Assembly: GCA_015501075.1 (NCBI GenBank)
Contig: JADNYJ010000069.1
Location: 62,001 to 126,000, forward strand
Reading direction: 5' to 3'
Origin: Gymnopilus junonius
Taxonomy: Eukaryota > Basidiomycota > Agaricomycetes > Agaricales > Galerinaceae
DNA: 64,000 nt
The notes below the pieces were generated by a model. That model made no database searches, had not been told where the DNA came from, and was given only the letters and a program-made list of their open reading frames with translations. The translations under genes were made by a program, and so were the position numbers. Below, piece after piece: positions 10,672 to 23,800 of this stretch (positions are counted from its first letter, which is position 1; each line of letters starts with the position of its first letter).

Positions 10672-11493
10672 CTATGGAACTACGCTAAAGTTAGTTAAAT
10701 GTGCGGTCATGACAGTCAGGTATACTTCGAGAACAAGACGTCCAAGGTAAGTCATCTCGTCAAAGGATAGAAATGATAGATCAGGCGCAAACAGCTTCAA
10801 GTTAAGACTAAACATTAGAATAAGCCCGACTAGTGTTGTGTAGTTGAGTAAGCCTAAGAAATACCCCTTCAAGGGACTAAGGGGTGGATGGAGACCCTGC
10901 ATGTCCTTCGCCTCAATCGAACTTCTCCGTTCCAGCGCCCCACAAATGTTTATCATGCGGAAACCAAATGGGACTTCATCGTGATGGGTGAACCTGTGTA
11001 GGGAAGAAGCCAGACGATCTGTCTCTTGGAATAGAAACGAGCAGTTCAGGGGCATGAGATTGGAAGAGCAGAGGCAGTTATCCAATTGAGAAGTGGGCTT
11101 AGCAAGATCGCCTCTTGCACCCTTCCACCGACAGCGGCCAGAGCTGTGTATTATTGTAGTCCGCAATAAAAGATGAGAAGGAGGAACGGAAAGAGTGCGG
11201 AAGGAAGATAAGGCTGGAAGAATTTCAAATAAGACTGTAAGTCCAAATATGTGAAGCAACATCAACCATCGAAGAGACACAAAGACGTCCTTGGTCCTTT
11301 TCCAAGGAGGGTTGCTTATGAACGAGCAAGGATACTTGATCACCGTCATGGAACAGAACCAGGGTTTTGAGAAAATAGATGACCAAGAAACAGTATTCTG
11401 AGTCCAAAGATCAAAGCAGAGTCCTCTGGGTGAAGCGAGAAACATAGATACGGCGAGGATCAGTGCATAAAGGGGACGAAGCAAGGAAGGACG
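10672..11493 (-). pseudogene. multi-helix membrane protein fragment, possibly wax-synthase-like
   Basis: An open frame of about 270 codons without a convincing ATG holds at least three hydrophobic segments (for example LYALILAVSMFLAS, LMLLHIFGLTVLFEI, TTLVGLILMFSLNL). A segment reading SPRGLCFDLWTQN loosely resembles the SxRGxGWxW region of fungal membrane-bound O-acyltransferase/wax-synthase-like proteins. The expected HxxxR/FW acyltransferase block was not found downstream. I cannot place introns or a start, so this is a decayed or partial gene, or a chance frame. The assignment is a guess from pattern only. Confidence 0.25.
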
Positions 11494-11499
11494 CAAAAT

Positions 11500-14221
11500 T
11501 GACTGACTCAGGCACCTTCATTGTTGTACGTAATAATTTACCACAGCGTGATCGCAACACGCGCCTCGTTACTCTGGTCTCGTGCAACCTGAGGCCCGAC
11601 GATTCCGCAAGAAAGTTCACTTGATTTGAATTTGACCGATGACCTTTCACCCTGTGTTCCTTTGTTCTATTGTATTGAAGACTTGGTCCGGATAATGCAT
11701 CGCAATTTATCATGATATGTTTACGAGTTATTGTGGCCTTCTGGAGTCTGAACTTGTTCTCACTGCGCAGCTCGAACCTTGTTGGTACTTACTCAACCTC
11801 ATTCCATTATGATTCAAAAATTGAGCCAGCTCATATAAGCAAATTTTTTTTGATAAAGCTTCCGATGACATCACATCCAGCCCAGTATCTTGCGGAAGTC
11901 CAGCTCTAATATTGACAGCCTGTTCAGAGATCCAGTTAAGGAGCAGCAAATCTGATGTTCCACAATGCCTTCTGATATCATCCAAAATTAAATCCTACTC
12001 AAAAGCCAGCGGCACAGGCCCCATTCTCTCTGCAGCAAAATGTCAATCATTATTCAAGGCATCTTCCTTCCCTAAAACGGAAAGAACGACCCCAAAGTGT
12101 CAAAGCAAGAATTTTAGGCTGCTACTGAATACTCGACAAAAGGCAGTACGCACCGCGTGTAAGAGCGCCACATGGCCATGACCTCGGATTGTTCCAAGAA
12201 GTCTAAAATAGTTTCCTTCTACCCGTATCTTGACCACAGACGATCTACTCTGTCTAAGTATGCTGGGCATTACAGCGGGTTAAACCTCGAAAAGTTTAAA
12301 GACGAAACATAGGAGTGTAGCTAGCATCCCGAATGGCATATAAATATCTACTTCTATCCTAAAGCTGGAAATAATATCGAGCCAAGGCCGAGTTCTTCTC
12401 TCGGTAATCCAGGAACCACTTCTAAGCCGAGACCAAGCGCAAGAGAAGAAAAAAATGAAGTCATGGGGTCACCCGTTCTTCCTTTTACAAAATAGTAGAA
12501 AAGACTAGAAGAGGTGCAGGACGATCTATCTGGGGCAGAGGCTTCTCAAGCCGCCGGCTCATTTAAAAATTCAATTATATGCACTCTAAAACCGGACTAT
12601 TGTTCTCATCCGAATTTCCCCTTCCTTGCTTGATTCTCCATGAGTTGCGCATGAGTTTTGACCACAGTAACTCAGATTACGGGCACAGAAGTTGATGAAC
12701 GATTAGATTCAGATACTTAAACCCAAGTCGACGTCCGACTGACTGACTGACTGGCATACGTACTGTCATATGTATTCCAATATCAATGCGGTACGATGCA
12801 CCTACCCAGCATCAGCACCACGACCATCCCAACTTGAAAAATAAGGCAAATTTGACCAACTGACGTCGAAGAGCTTCGTCGCCACTGATCGACATCCGCA
12901 GACGATGGATAGCTACAGGCAACAATGATCCCCAAGTTGGGATAGAACAGAACTTGACTTGACTGGGTCCGGACCAGGGTAGGAAATTTTTTCTTTGCAG
13001 GGTTCAGTAAGTAGCCTAGAGTAGCAAGCCTTCCCAACCAACCTGACCTGGGTGCTGAGCCACGAAACGAACCGCAGGAACTTCGAAATGTGATCTGACC
13101 TATATAAGTAGCTGGGTTAATCTTAAATCCAAACTTAAACGGGGACAAAAACGGATCTCATGCTTCACCCGACACGTTGCCTGACTCTTGAATACATATC
13201 AAATTATCAATGGGGCTTTTGCTTAACATGAGGCAGGCCCTATCATGCGCTACGAGACTATGCTTATTGTAGCAATTTGTCGTTTTTAGGAAGCTTGAAC
13301 CTGAGCTCGAGTAATGATGCTTCGATCAGTGGGACAAGACGAGCCAGATATTGATGAACGATTGTTGATGAACGATTGTCAATGTCATCGTCATGAAATT
13401 TCGATCAAAAGGGAGTTAAGCGAGCACGGCACGAGCACGAGCAGATTGTCTTGTAACGTACGGAGTAACGGGAGTTAAGCCCCGAAGGCTTGCTCGCATC
13501 ATTGACAGGCAGGTGAATGTCAACGCGAATCCGTCATCGTCATGATGCTTGAGGATATTTCGAGCTCGCAAGGGAAAGCCGAAAGCAAGGCATCAAGCAG
13601 GCTCTCTTTTGCCAAGTAAGGCAACGGAGGGCAGTCAGTGCCTTTAAAACTTGATAGTAAATTGGCGTCGTCAAGAACGCTGAATTCAACGCATCTTATC
13701 TTCTGATGCAAATAATAAGCTCGCTTTCTGGAAGCTTTGAACGTCGCCCACTCACTATGGAGGTAAGGGTAGTTAATAAAGGAGCAACCACCCCAAAGGC
13801 ATCTCGCAAGACCGGAAAACCTAGGCATGCCTACGGGGCACGGGAAGAGAGTCAGATCGAAGTACCCTGGGACTAATAATAGGAGGAGGGGAGTTCATGT
13901 TTACACCCATGCGCACTGTTATTCTCTCCGAACTGAATGAGCTCAGGGTGTCATCGAATTAAGAAATTTATACCCAATCCAAATTCCCATCCGTGGTACA
14001 GAGTAACTGGCGTCGAAGTGTGAACGCCACTGGGAATTTAGAAAAACCAATTTCACCCTAACGCTCTCAGTAGTGTACTCTAGAATCAAAACTGGAAGTC
14101 TAGAAGGCGAGAGAATTGAGAAACGCTCCGTCACTCTATAATAGAACGCTAATTGAGATCCAGTTGAAATCCCAGCGCATTTATACTCTATAATGACGGT
14201 ATATCCCCCGGTTCCTGCGAG
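11500..14221. other. gene-poor region
   Basis: Several ORFs of 60-120 codons exist on both strands but none shows domain motifs, a splice-linked continuation or coding-like composition. Nothing else supported. Confidence 0.4.
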
Positions 14222-14735
14222 TGTTCACATTTCTGTTCCACTCCTTTACATTCGAGTTCGTCGTTGTAGCTCGTCTTACTCCAAGATCACTCCTGTCAAA
14301 CATTCAATGTTCAACCCCCATGCAGTGCATCCAATCTCAGGTGACTATTATATATATTTAGGTCGCCATTGATATCGACAGGGCAACGATCTGCCAGCTC
14401 ATTCGAAGGAAACGTGGATATACATTCTTTGCCATGACTTTTTATTTTCCCGCACGGAATATCGAACTGATTCGATTGATTCGGAAGCCTATATCTGTGA
14501 TGCCAATCACGCTCCGTGTTCAGCTCGAACAACTGGATAAAGCCAATGTCTTGGCTATTGGCGAGCTTCAGAGGAATAGACGATATTGGATGTAGATTAT
14601 TTTGTAAATTTAATTCACATTTTTCTTAAACACAGGCGACATCAGATTCAAAATTGCGTTATTATCTTTTGAGATTCCCTTTTGTGGTTATCACCGAGAA
14701 TATCTCCAGGTTCTCTTAATGACGGGTATATCCCT
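14222..14735 (-). repeat. dispersed repeat, copy A (inverted relative to 53.6-54.1 kb)
   Basis: The minus strand matches 53620-54140 over roughly 500 bp with small indels. The best block (14222-14563) carries the same coding-like string ELNTERDW-HRYRL and the shared word AAGACGAGCTACAACGACGA. In this copy the matching frame stays open for about 70 codons, but no start or domain is recognised. Likely a decayed mobile element or duplicated gene fragment. Confidence 0.75.
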
Positions 14736-15370
14736 TTCCTGCAGTGTGAAGTTAGAGTCCGCGATATCATTGACGTGGTAAAATATTACCGTACTACAAC
14801 CTCTGAGATCCTCCCCAGTCCAAGGAAATTCGGGCCGTTATCGAATATTTATGGACAGAGTAAGAAGGCCTAATTTCCAATCTTTTTCTTTCTACCCCTC
14901 TGGAACAAGTTCTATGGTCGGAGCTTGAGCGTAGAGAGGCGAGATAAGCTAGCCGCTGAGAAAAAAAGGGAGAAAAATGAGAGATGAAACGAAGCAAAGA
15001 CTTGCAGAACGCTACGCTACAAGTACTTAGGACTGAAGTACAAGTGATGCCATGATCATGCACGGGTCGTCAATAGCTAACCTCGAGGATAGTTTGCGCG
15101 GTTCTGAATCGGCTGTCGACGAAAATTCAAAAGTTTCATCTACATATAGTATCCTACTCTATCAGAATTTTCCACATATTCGAATACCAACTTCCCCCTC
15201 TCTGAATCAGCCCTTGGAACTTGGAATTTGGAAGAAGAAGGATCCTGGGGAAATGGTTATAGCCTCGAGGTCTCCTTGTAACACAGGGTCTTAAAACGCT
15301 GTGCTTCGCGTTGTGTTTATCGAGTTTGGCGTTGAATTTATGAGTTGGCTCGAGCTCTGCGGCTGGGCTA
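14736..15370. other. intergenic, nothing recognised
   Basis: No frame, repeat or RNA that I can support. Confidence 0.4.
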
Positions 15371-15424
15371 GATTCGGATTCGGATTCGGACATGAAGGAG
15401 GAGGAGGAGGAGGAGGAGGAGGGA
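15371..15424. repeat. simple repeats (GGATTC)n and (GGA)n
   Basis: Three units of GATTCG-like hexamer at 15371-15389 are followed by about ten GGA units at 15396-15424. Confidence 0.85.
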
Positions 15425-17237
15425 GGAATCGAGAGAGACCTGAAGAAAAAAGCCTGAAATAAAAACTGAAATGAAAAAAAAAAATAAGAAGAAGAAGAAA
15501 CACGCGGTCCCTGGAAGGATCACTGACGCTATCTATGCATGACAGAATACGACCGTGTACGTCCGTATGCCTCGATCTTGGCAATGCAGTTGATCGTCGA
15601 GCAGCCTCGAGGATTATTTATCTTCCTGTATCTAAATTCCAAATTCCAAATTAACCTTCAAGGAAGAAAGAAGATCCTGGCGAATAAGAACTAACATGAG
15701 GCCCCCTTCGAGTTGAGGTTGAGGTTGAGGTTTACTGCAATCTGTATCTGTAACTCTGTAACGCAGGGTGTGTGTGTGTCCAGGTCCAGGTGAATACTAC
15801 GAAATGTTTTGTTTAATACTAATACTAATACCTCTAACATGACGCTATTGGCGAAAGTTGTTGTCCTCGTCTGACTCTCGACTTGCTCGAGCTCACGCAT
15901 CACTCGCCCGGCTGCGATGGGATTTCATACTGTACATGCTTATCTCAATTTCCAACATAACATTTCGAATTCAATGGTTCCTGAGTCCCAAACATGAATT
16001 CAGAATCACGGATGTATGATGTATGATGTATGATATATGATGCATGATATGAAAATGCAGATCGTCCGAAGACGTGAGGTTTGCACGTTTCCGATGGAAG
16101 AAGACTAACCAGTACGGTCCGTAACAAGAACGTTTGTCGAATCCGAGGATCAATCAGAGGCTCAGAGTGAGTACGTATACGTACCAGGAAGTATATGTCT
16201 GATGATCATGATCATGAAAGAAAGAAGGGAAGAATGAAAGGTGAAAAGGGAGAGAGAGCAGCGAGGACGCGAATAGACTTTGATAGATTAACAGAACTTG
16301 ATCAGCACCAATTGCACTCACTCATTCTCTCATCACTCTGATCACCTCACCTCTCAACTTAGCCTCGACTTGACTCGACTCACAAAGGAAGGAACGAATC
16401 ACACCATGAGAATGAATATGCATGAAAAGAAACAAATGCGATGAGATGGAATATATATTGCACAAGGGTAGATGTGTATGGATGCGAGGATACGATATGA
16501 TTGAGTGTGGGATATGCGGGAGGATAAATGAGAACTCTAGGTATGTGGAGATAATAGGACACAAATGTAGGATGAGCAGAAAAGGAGACGAGTTATAACG
16601 ATAGCGACAAGAGGAAAAGAATAGGAACAGGAAACAAAAGAAAAGAAAGAGAGAGAGAGAGAAGAACCGCAACCGGAACCGAAATTTATACACCTGACAA
16701 AAAAAAGAAAGACAGAAAAGGCCACAACGCAGAATAGAAGAAGGAATATCAAAGAGGTATACGGGAATGAATACAACGAGCGCCTCCAAAAGAGAGAGAG
16801 GGGTTCGATTTTGCGTGGTGAGATGAGGATGAGGATGAGAGGTAGAGGTACATTGCGAGTGAGAGTGAGTAAGAGGGGTGTTACACAGGTGCAGAGATGG
16901 AATGGAAAGAGAGGGGGAAAAGAAAGGCAGAGGGATTAGATTACAACCGAGTGAATGAGATAGAGTCGTGAGCAGGAAGAAACATTAAAAGAGCGTCGTT
17001 AGATTGCATTTTTTTTCGTTAGCTGAATGAAATTTTGATGATGGACGATGGTCGAATTTCGAGAGGAAAGAACGAGGGTAAGTTGGACGTTCGTGTTTGC
17101 AGCTGGTGGTGACAGCTCCTCGAGACCGACCATATTCCCAGTACCAACACAACCCGTCTAAACCTCGACACTGACAACGCTCGACAAGCAGCTCTTCACA
17201 TACTGCCGTCCCGCATTCCCGCCAACGACGCGCCTCC
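15425..17237. other. purine-rich gene-free tract
   Basis: The + strand is strongly purine-rich (GAAA, GAGA and AGGA runs), especially 16200-16960. A short ATGTATG-type tandem lies at 16012-16050. Pyrimidine-rich on the minus strand, as in long leaders or promoters of fungal genes, but I see no gene that it would serve. Confidence 0.45.
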
Positions 17238-18245
17238 TTATAGGCTTAGCCCCATGAACCCGGTTAACATGATCCCCGCCACGATCTTGGACAAGTTCGG
17301 TGCCGGGAACGAGTTGTTGGTAGGTGAAGAAACGGGCGCAGTGGGCGCATACGTCAATCCCAAGGCCGAAGACGAGCTGGGGAGCTTGGGAACGGGAGTG
17401 GAAGGCGTGAAACTGCTAGCACGGGGAGAAAGAGTGCGCGCTGCGGGGTGAGGGTGTACGAGGAAGTTGGGGAGTGTATTGTTGGATTTCGAGAGGCGCT
17501 GCGGGGGGTATGTGGATCGTGTAAAGCTGGTTTGGGTGAAAGCCGGAGGCGATGTCGTCTTCCTGGTCCATTGCCGCTTCTTCTGGTTCCGCTGGTGACG
17601 TTTCTCTGGCCGGATGGAAAGGAGGAGCGGTAGCGGACATGGAAGAGGAGGAAAGCCTCCACCACCGGAGCTTGAGAATCCGGGAGAGGGACCGAGAGAC
17701 TCGTCGACGTCTCCGAACGGGTCGAACCTGTACGAAGGCGGCATGCGGATGGAGGCCGACCTCCGCCTGCTGTGCGTGGCGGGCTCGGGGGACTCCTCCT
17801 CGGCCCTTGCTGCGGGAGGGAGAGGACGGCGTCGGGGGAGGGAGGGATGTACTGGTTCGACTGCATCACCATAGGACCCTGTGCACCAGATGCCCGGTGG
17901 GGTGACGGAGAGGAGGCAGGGTGGGTGAGGTCCCGGAGGTGGTGCGTGTACATGTGCGCGTTGTGGGTGCTGATGCTGGCGTGTGCATGAGTCCTTGCGC
18001 TCCGTAGCTCACTTGGTTGTTCGGGCGGGACGGGGGTACGGCAGGGGTTGGCCGCCGCTCACGAGGGGACCATTGGAGAGCGTATTAGAGGTATTAGAGC
18101 TAAGTGTATACAGGTTGTGGTGGCCATGGTTCAGGTGGTATTGCGCCGTTGAAGCCCAGGCGGACGGCGAGTGATGCGAGTGGTGGGCCGAGGCGGAGGT
18201 AAGTGAGGAGTGGATGGTCCGGATGTACGTTGCAGGTGCGGCCAT
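17238..18245 (-). CDS. disordered His/Pro/Ser-rich protein, frames broken at homopolymers
   Basis: A GC-rich island encodes low-complexity protein on the minus strand. Exon 1 starts at the ATG at 18243-18245 and contains HHSHHSPSAW and HLNHGHHNLYT. A GTGAGC donor and CAG acceptor (43-bp intron, about 17966-18008) join it to a frame with MVMQSNQYIPPSPDAVLSL. The reading then needs three one-base shifts, near 17810, 17650 and 17440. They link RSASMPPSYRFDPFGDVDE, SPAEPEEAAMDQEDDIAS and the C-terminal APTAPVSSPTNNSFPAPN, ending at the TAA at 17238-17240. I recognise no folded domain; the style is that of a fungal regulatory protein. The shifts fall in G- or C/T-runs, so sequencing indels are as likely as gene decay. 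Confidence 0.4.
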
Positions 18246-18366
18246 TACTTTGTCGTATACAGATGCGGACTATGAAAGAAAAGAGGAATGGTCTAGTAGT
18301 GCAGCGTGCAGTACAGTTATGTAGGATGCGTATGTGTTGAGGGAAAAGGGACGAAGCGACCGAGTT

Positions 18367-18376
18367 TTATAAATAG
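18367..18376 (-). promoter_or_regulatory. TATA-like element upstream of the disordered-protein gene
   Basis: TATTTATAAA on the minus strand about 125 bp upstream of the inferred start at 18245. The + strand also reads TATAAATA, so orientation is ambiguous. Confidence 0.3.
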
Positions 18377-19621
18377 GGAGGGGCAACCTTGAGCAGATAA
18401 CAGGCACTCCCTTTTACGGTAATCAGGGACTTCTCTAGACCCAATGGATGTGATCGGGATCGACCGGTGTCATCTGATCATCCGTTAAGCGAGTCAGTTC
18501 GCTTTTTTACCCTGCTCGCTTTTTGTTGTCCGCATGATGGGCATCGCCTCGAGGCGCGAGTCGGTTCGATTCCAGCTATGCGCATGTGCCTCCCTTACAG
18601 TCTTTTACGTTACTTCGCTTCTTCTCTGACTCCCTGCCACTGGGGCAGCGAGGCTTCTCCTGTGCGCTCTTGATGCTCCCATGTCGCCGTGTTGTTCCTT
18701 TGTCCTCGTCTTCGACTCATTTCTCCGCCATTGGCAGCTGCATGCAGCGCCCGAGAACAACAATCTGATGCCTATGTTTTATTCTCCCCAATGCAATGGA
18801 GCTCGATTTCTAGGAGCCATTGTCCTACCGTGATCCCGACTACGGCATACGTAACCCTCCCTTGACACCGCCAACGCAACCCTATCACTGATTCCATTCT
18901 TCACCCGACTAACTAGTCTATCTATGTGGAACAACAGCCTCGTGGGGGCTTTGTGCGGCCGTGTACAGACAGAAACATAGCGCGGGGACGTTAGCGTTGT
19001 CTGGTGCTACCACGCCGCGGCTCGTCTCTAGCTCCAGTCGCATTGTCCTTCCAAAGTCATGTTTCCTTGTCCTTGTTGTTAACGCTTAACGTCAACCTCC
19101 AGGTATTCCTTCTGTACCCGGGATAGCTGTTATACATAGTACACATCTACAATGCACATAGACGGCTCTTGTTGTCTCCTCGTTGTCTGGGATATCACTG
19201 GACGTTGTTATTCAAACTTGGCTTGAACCTTCACTATTGATGCGAGGGAGGCGAGTTACCGCCGGTAATAAAAAAAAGGCATTGTGAGGTCTCGTGGCCG
19301 TGGCAAAAGCGTTGATCTTCCTCCGTTCCTCAGATTCCTTCTACATCGTACATCTTCCATACCCCACCTCAAATACAAACTCCAAACTCCAAGCTTAACG
19401 CTACCCCTACTCTATTCTTAACAACTTTTCTCTCACAATCCATTCAATTGACAGTTGGCTTAATTATATCCCTTTCGCCTTTCGCCTTCCACCTTTCACT
19501 TCCCACCACGCTTCTTTTTCTTCCCCTCTGTCTCAAGATGTATGTCTATCTACCTATCTGTCTATTTTGTCTCTTTCTTCCCTTCTCGTTATCTTCTCTT
19601 CCCTTTTTGCATCTTCTCTTC

Positions 19622-20106
19622 TCTTCCCTTCTTTCCTTTCAGTTCAGTTCAGTTCAGATTCCCTTCCATCTATCACAGAAATTCTATGCAGCAGCAGCTC
19701 TATATTCGCCTTTTCTGCAACCGATATTCTTCCTTGTCGGTATTCTGCGTTCCCGCGACGCAATTGTAACCCTCGCATGCTATGCTATGCTATGCTATTA
19801 TAATTCTACGCACATGCCAAGACGACGCACGACGCAATTGTCCGTTGCATCTCTTCGCGATTATCCCTCACTCTGTTAATTTTAAATTTCGCGCTTTCTT
19901 TCTTTCTTTCTTTCTTTCTCACAGGACCGGCTTCTTGTGCCTCTGAAGGAAGTTACCTGAGCACCTTGCCGGTATCTATCTACTTCTCCACTTCATCCAC
20001 TTCGTCCATCTCTCAACTTCTTTCTCTGTCTGTCTGTCTGTCTTTTTTCCGGCAAACGCCGCCTAAAACGCAACTGGACTCTTTCTTCCTCTTCCTCTTC
20101 CTCTTC
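19622..20106. repeat. pyrimidine-rich low-complexity tract
   Basis: Includes CTATG repeats near 19780-19798, (CTTT)n at 19893-19919, (TCTG)n at 20023-20042 and (TTCCTC)n near 20084-20104. Confidence 0.8.
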
Positions 20107-20726
20107 TCTCCGTCCTAAAATATAACATAAAATATAACCTCCTAACCAGTACCCGCGTCGCCATTTCAAGTTCAAGTCTTACTTTGTCACCGACGATCTT
20201 CACTCTACATTCCACTCTATGCACTCTATCTCAAATCATCATTTCCTGTGCTTCTTACTTATGTTGCGCTGTGTATGCCTCTTGGATGTTTGGGGTTTCC
20301 TGACTGTATTGAGACCTTCCCTTTAGTTTAGAGGCGATCTTACTCCCCCTATAGCTGCCTAACGATCGTCGCACAGACAAAACGGCGACCTTGTCTTTCT
20401 TTCCCCGCTTCCACTTCCGCCTGCACTTCCCTCAGACTTTCCATTTCCTTCGTTTCTACCCCCCCGAGATATTTTTGCAGGATGGACTTTCTCGTACTCA
20501 GGTATTATTCAGGAACTCGGGTACTCACGAAAAGCTTAATGCTTATCGCTCACCCTCACCCACCACCTCACCGACTGTTGTCTAGACTCTTTGTAGTCTA
20601 AGAACTTATGAAAATGACGTACACCCCTCCCTGACTCTCCTCCCTCTGCGTCCCTGGATTTCTGTATCGTTCTATGGGTTTCCATCTCCGTTTCCGTTTC
20701 CCCTTTACACATCTCCCACTGTCCAG

Positions 20727-20888
20727 TTTATCGTAAATCGTAAATCGTAAATCGTAAGTCTGAACTAGGACGTTTACTAGCGATACGAGTACGTCCTGTA
20801 ACCTGTAACCTGTAACCTATAACCTGTGCATCTATTGTGAACTGGAGCGAACTGTCTATTCCATTCCATTCCATTCTATTCTATTCTT
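20727..20888. repeat. short tandem repeats TCGTAAA, CCTGTAA and CATTC
   Basis: Four TCGTAAA/G units near 20731-20759, about five CCTGTAA/CCTATAA units near 20795-20828 and CCATT/CTATT pentamers near 20859-20886. The CCTGTAA unit is only superficially telomere-like and is too short for a telomere tract. Confidence 0.8.
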
Positions 20889-23800
20889 GTCTCCATCTCC
20901 GAGTACTTGAATAAATACCTATTGCCAGCGCAATTTGAGGGTGTTCTCGAACTTACTTCTGCCTCGAGCTCCACTGCATGCAGATACTCTACTCAGGGTG
21001 ATTAACAGTATTTGGTGGCGATCCTCGCTTCTCTCAAACCGTCCAACTAAAATGAAAGGGGTTGTAGTTAATCAGTTAATCAGTTTTGGTTTATGGATTC
21101 AGACGTTCCTGTAGTTCCCATGGTCAAGTTTGAGATTCTAATTATCTGACTGGATTACATAGGAGCTGGGATGTACTGGGAGCCCAACCACAACGATACG
21201 GACTCACGTAGTCTATAATAGGTCAGGATCCTATAAGAGAATATGTGAGAAGGAGCTTTCCAAGTCTACTTGAATTAGTGTGTGTTAATTTATTCCTCCT
21301 CTCTCTGGGTGTTCTGCTTTAAGTCACCGAGAAGGGAAATGTTCTCTGTTATACTTACAGAGCTCTTTCACATTTCCAATCTGTAGTTGCATATCGACCG
21401 TCGCTCCTTCAGTTGATTTTTCAACCAATTATCACACTTCGCTTGACAATGGGCAGCCCATGTTCCCCAGACAAATCAAGGATATTGTTATATTTCCTCT
21501 CATGTCGCTTCAGTATTATCTTTGCGTATGCACATCCAGAAAGGCCAGAGCGTGCCCAGCCGTTCTTACCCGCCTGTTATAACTTTCGTTTCTCAAGCAC
21601 GTAATTAGGGACAATTGCTCCGCTGAGCGAATGTCCTTTTATGGACCTCCTCCTCGTAGTCTTTCTATTTGAAAGTGAACCACCGCCGCCGACTGTAAAA
21701 CGTGTAGAATCGTTTACCCCCCCCCAGACTGACTTGAGAAAATGGGATCAGAAACCAACTTCACCCCAACTGTAGTCCAGTTCGTACTCTATACGAGCGA
21801 GTGCACAGAGCCTACTGTAGAGTATGAGTATAGGCTCAACGAGGCGCAACGCCGGTACATGCTAAGGATGTATGTATTCTAGAAAGTTCACTGCAAAATG
21901 ACGATGCCGCAAGGCAGTGCCCGTATTACATACTACCAGTGCAACTGCGCCCGTGCGTCGCGCAATCAACAAGTATGTATTCCACCATGAATCCTCTTCA
22001 ATTCTCCGCGTTCGCCGCCTCCCGTAACCAGCGCGTAACTTGGGTGTGCTCATGACATAATCGGGAATTGATCTGGGAGGGGCGGGACAAGGGCGGGACT
22101 TAATCCATTTCGAGTCATCGATGATCCGGATCCGTAATTCATTTGACCAACAGACCGGACCAGGCGCCAGGGGCGCGATCATCACGTCACTAGATCATGA
22201 TGGGCGTTTGCGCACAGACGCAACTTCGATATGGTATGTATAATGTTATGATTTCGTCATGTCCATGCAACGTTCCCGAAATAGCCCGAGAATACCACGT
22301 TGTGCGCCACAAAACTGTGCAGTTCGGGTTGGCTCGATGGATTGAATTAATTCGTTTTTGAGGGGTGAGTTTTTGACATTTGTAATGCAGGCGAGGGAGG
22401 GCTTTAACGCCCCCGAAGGCAGGGATAATGTCCGAAATGAAAATTATGAAACGGAATGGCTTGTGATCGCTGTTACACGTGGAATATGGAGCCATATTGG
22501 GGGCTGTACTGGTGCTTACAAGCTAGTAAAACAGGAATTATTCCCCTCAGAGTGGCGCGAGAAGCACGATAATGTTGGAGTGATAAGGAATTAGGGAGTT
22601 GACCCGGATCAGGACTCGGGAGGTGTGGAGAAATTTTAACGGTTTAGTCCAGTTTGGAGTGTGCAGAAGGATAGCCTTTTGGTCGGAATAATGGAAAGAG
22701 GAAGAACTTGGACCAAGGAAGAGGACTTGGTTCGCCAAGTGGGTAAACAACGTTTGAGTAAGCACAATGACATAAATTGTTGACTGGAAAAGGAAACATG
22801 GTTTGACCCCATTGAGGGTGCGATAAGCGCCGATCTTTTTCATACACATCGATATTAAGAAGCAAATTTCACTTTCATTACTGGACATTCCAAGTTGCTC
22901 TCAGAAAGAAGTCTTGAACACGGAATTCCAGCCCCGAGACCCTCAATTTCCGCTTTCAACGGCCACATACTTAGACCGTCGCGTGTCCGTCGCAGCTCGG
23001 ATGTGAATCTAGTCTCTTCATTACTATATATATTCCCGACCCCGATTCTTAATTGAATGTCCATTATTCTGGGAATAACTTTCAGCAATGTATCCGTATG
23101 TCTGACAAGTGGGTAACAATGGGGGACAGTAGGCAGTGAGACCCGGTCCTAGCCTAAACTGTGGTAGTTTATGAGAAGTGAACTGTTCCTTAACGCTAGC
23201 AAACGAGCCGCTAGTCGGATTGAATGGCTGGCCTAAGAGAATCCAGCTCGCGAGTTATACTCAATTAGTACTTACAAAGTACGACAGCAAACCGTTTAAA
23301 GTGGTTTGACAGCTATGTTCAACTAGCCCGGATTGCGGGTATTGAATGGAGGCTAGCTTCATTACCTGAGCAGGCATAGTTACTACACTAGGTATGGAAC
23401 TGACTGGGCCTTAACTGGACTAGGAACCCAGAACCACCGTCTTACGCTTATAGGAAGCACAACAAATTCCTGTGATTAGGCTAGGAAAGGACTGGAGATG
23501 ACGAGAAGGGAACGAGGCATCATCAAGTCAAAGAAGAGTTCGACGTGCGCAGATAAACTTCCTTCTCGAAAGGATGGATGAAATCTGATATGAAAGGAGG
23601 CATGAGGACGATGCCTGGTGACTCTCTTGTGCTCTAGATAGGTGATGGGCTTTTCGTATTTATGCGGTTGATGTTATTTGGGTTCAGTAGAAATCACTAA
23701 CTTCTCTTTAGTTCATCAGTGGCATGTGGCCAGTCTGGAACAACTGGCCATACTCTTAGGGGGAGATGATGAAGACCATTGGAACTATATTAAGTGAGTT

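Noticed and set aside
18560..18580. B-box-like GGTTCGATTCC suggesting a tRNA
   Set aside because: No A box, anticodon arm or acceptor pairing at the right distances on either side.
20795..20828. CCTGTAA repeats as possible telomeric sequence
   Set aside because: Only about five units in a region with many unrelated short tandems; not a telomere unit known for this group.
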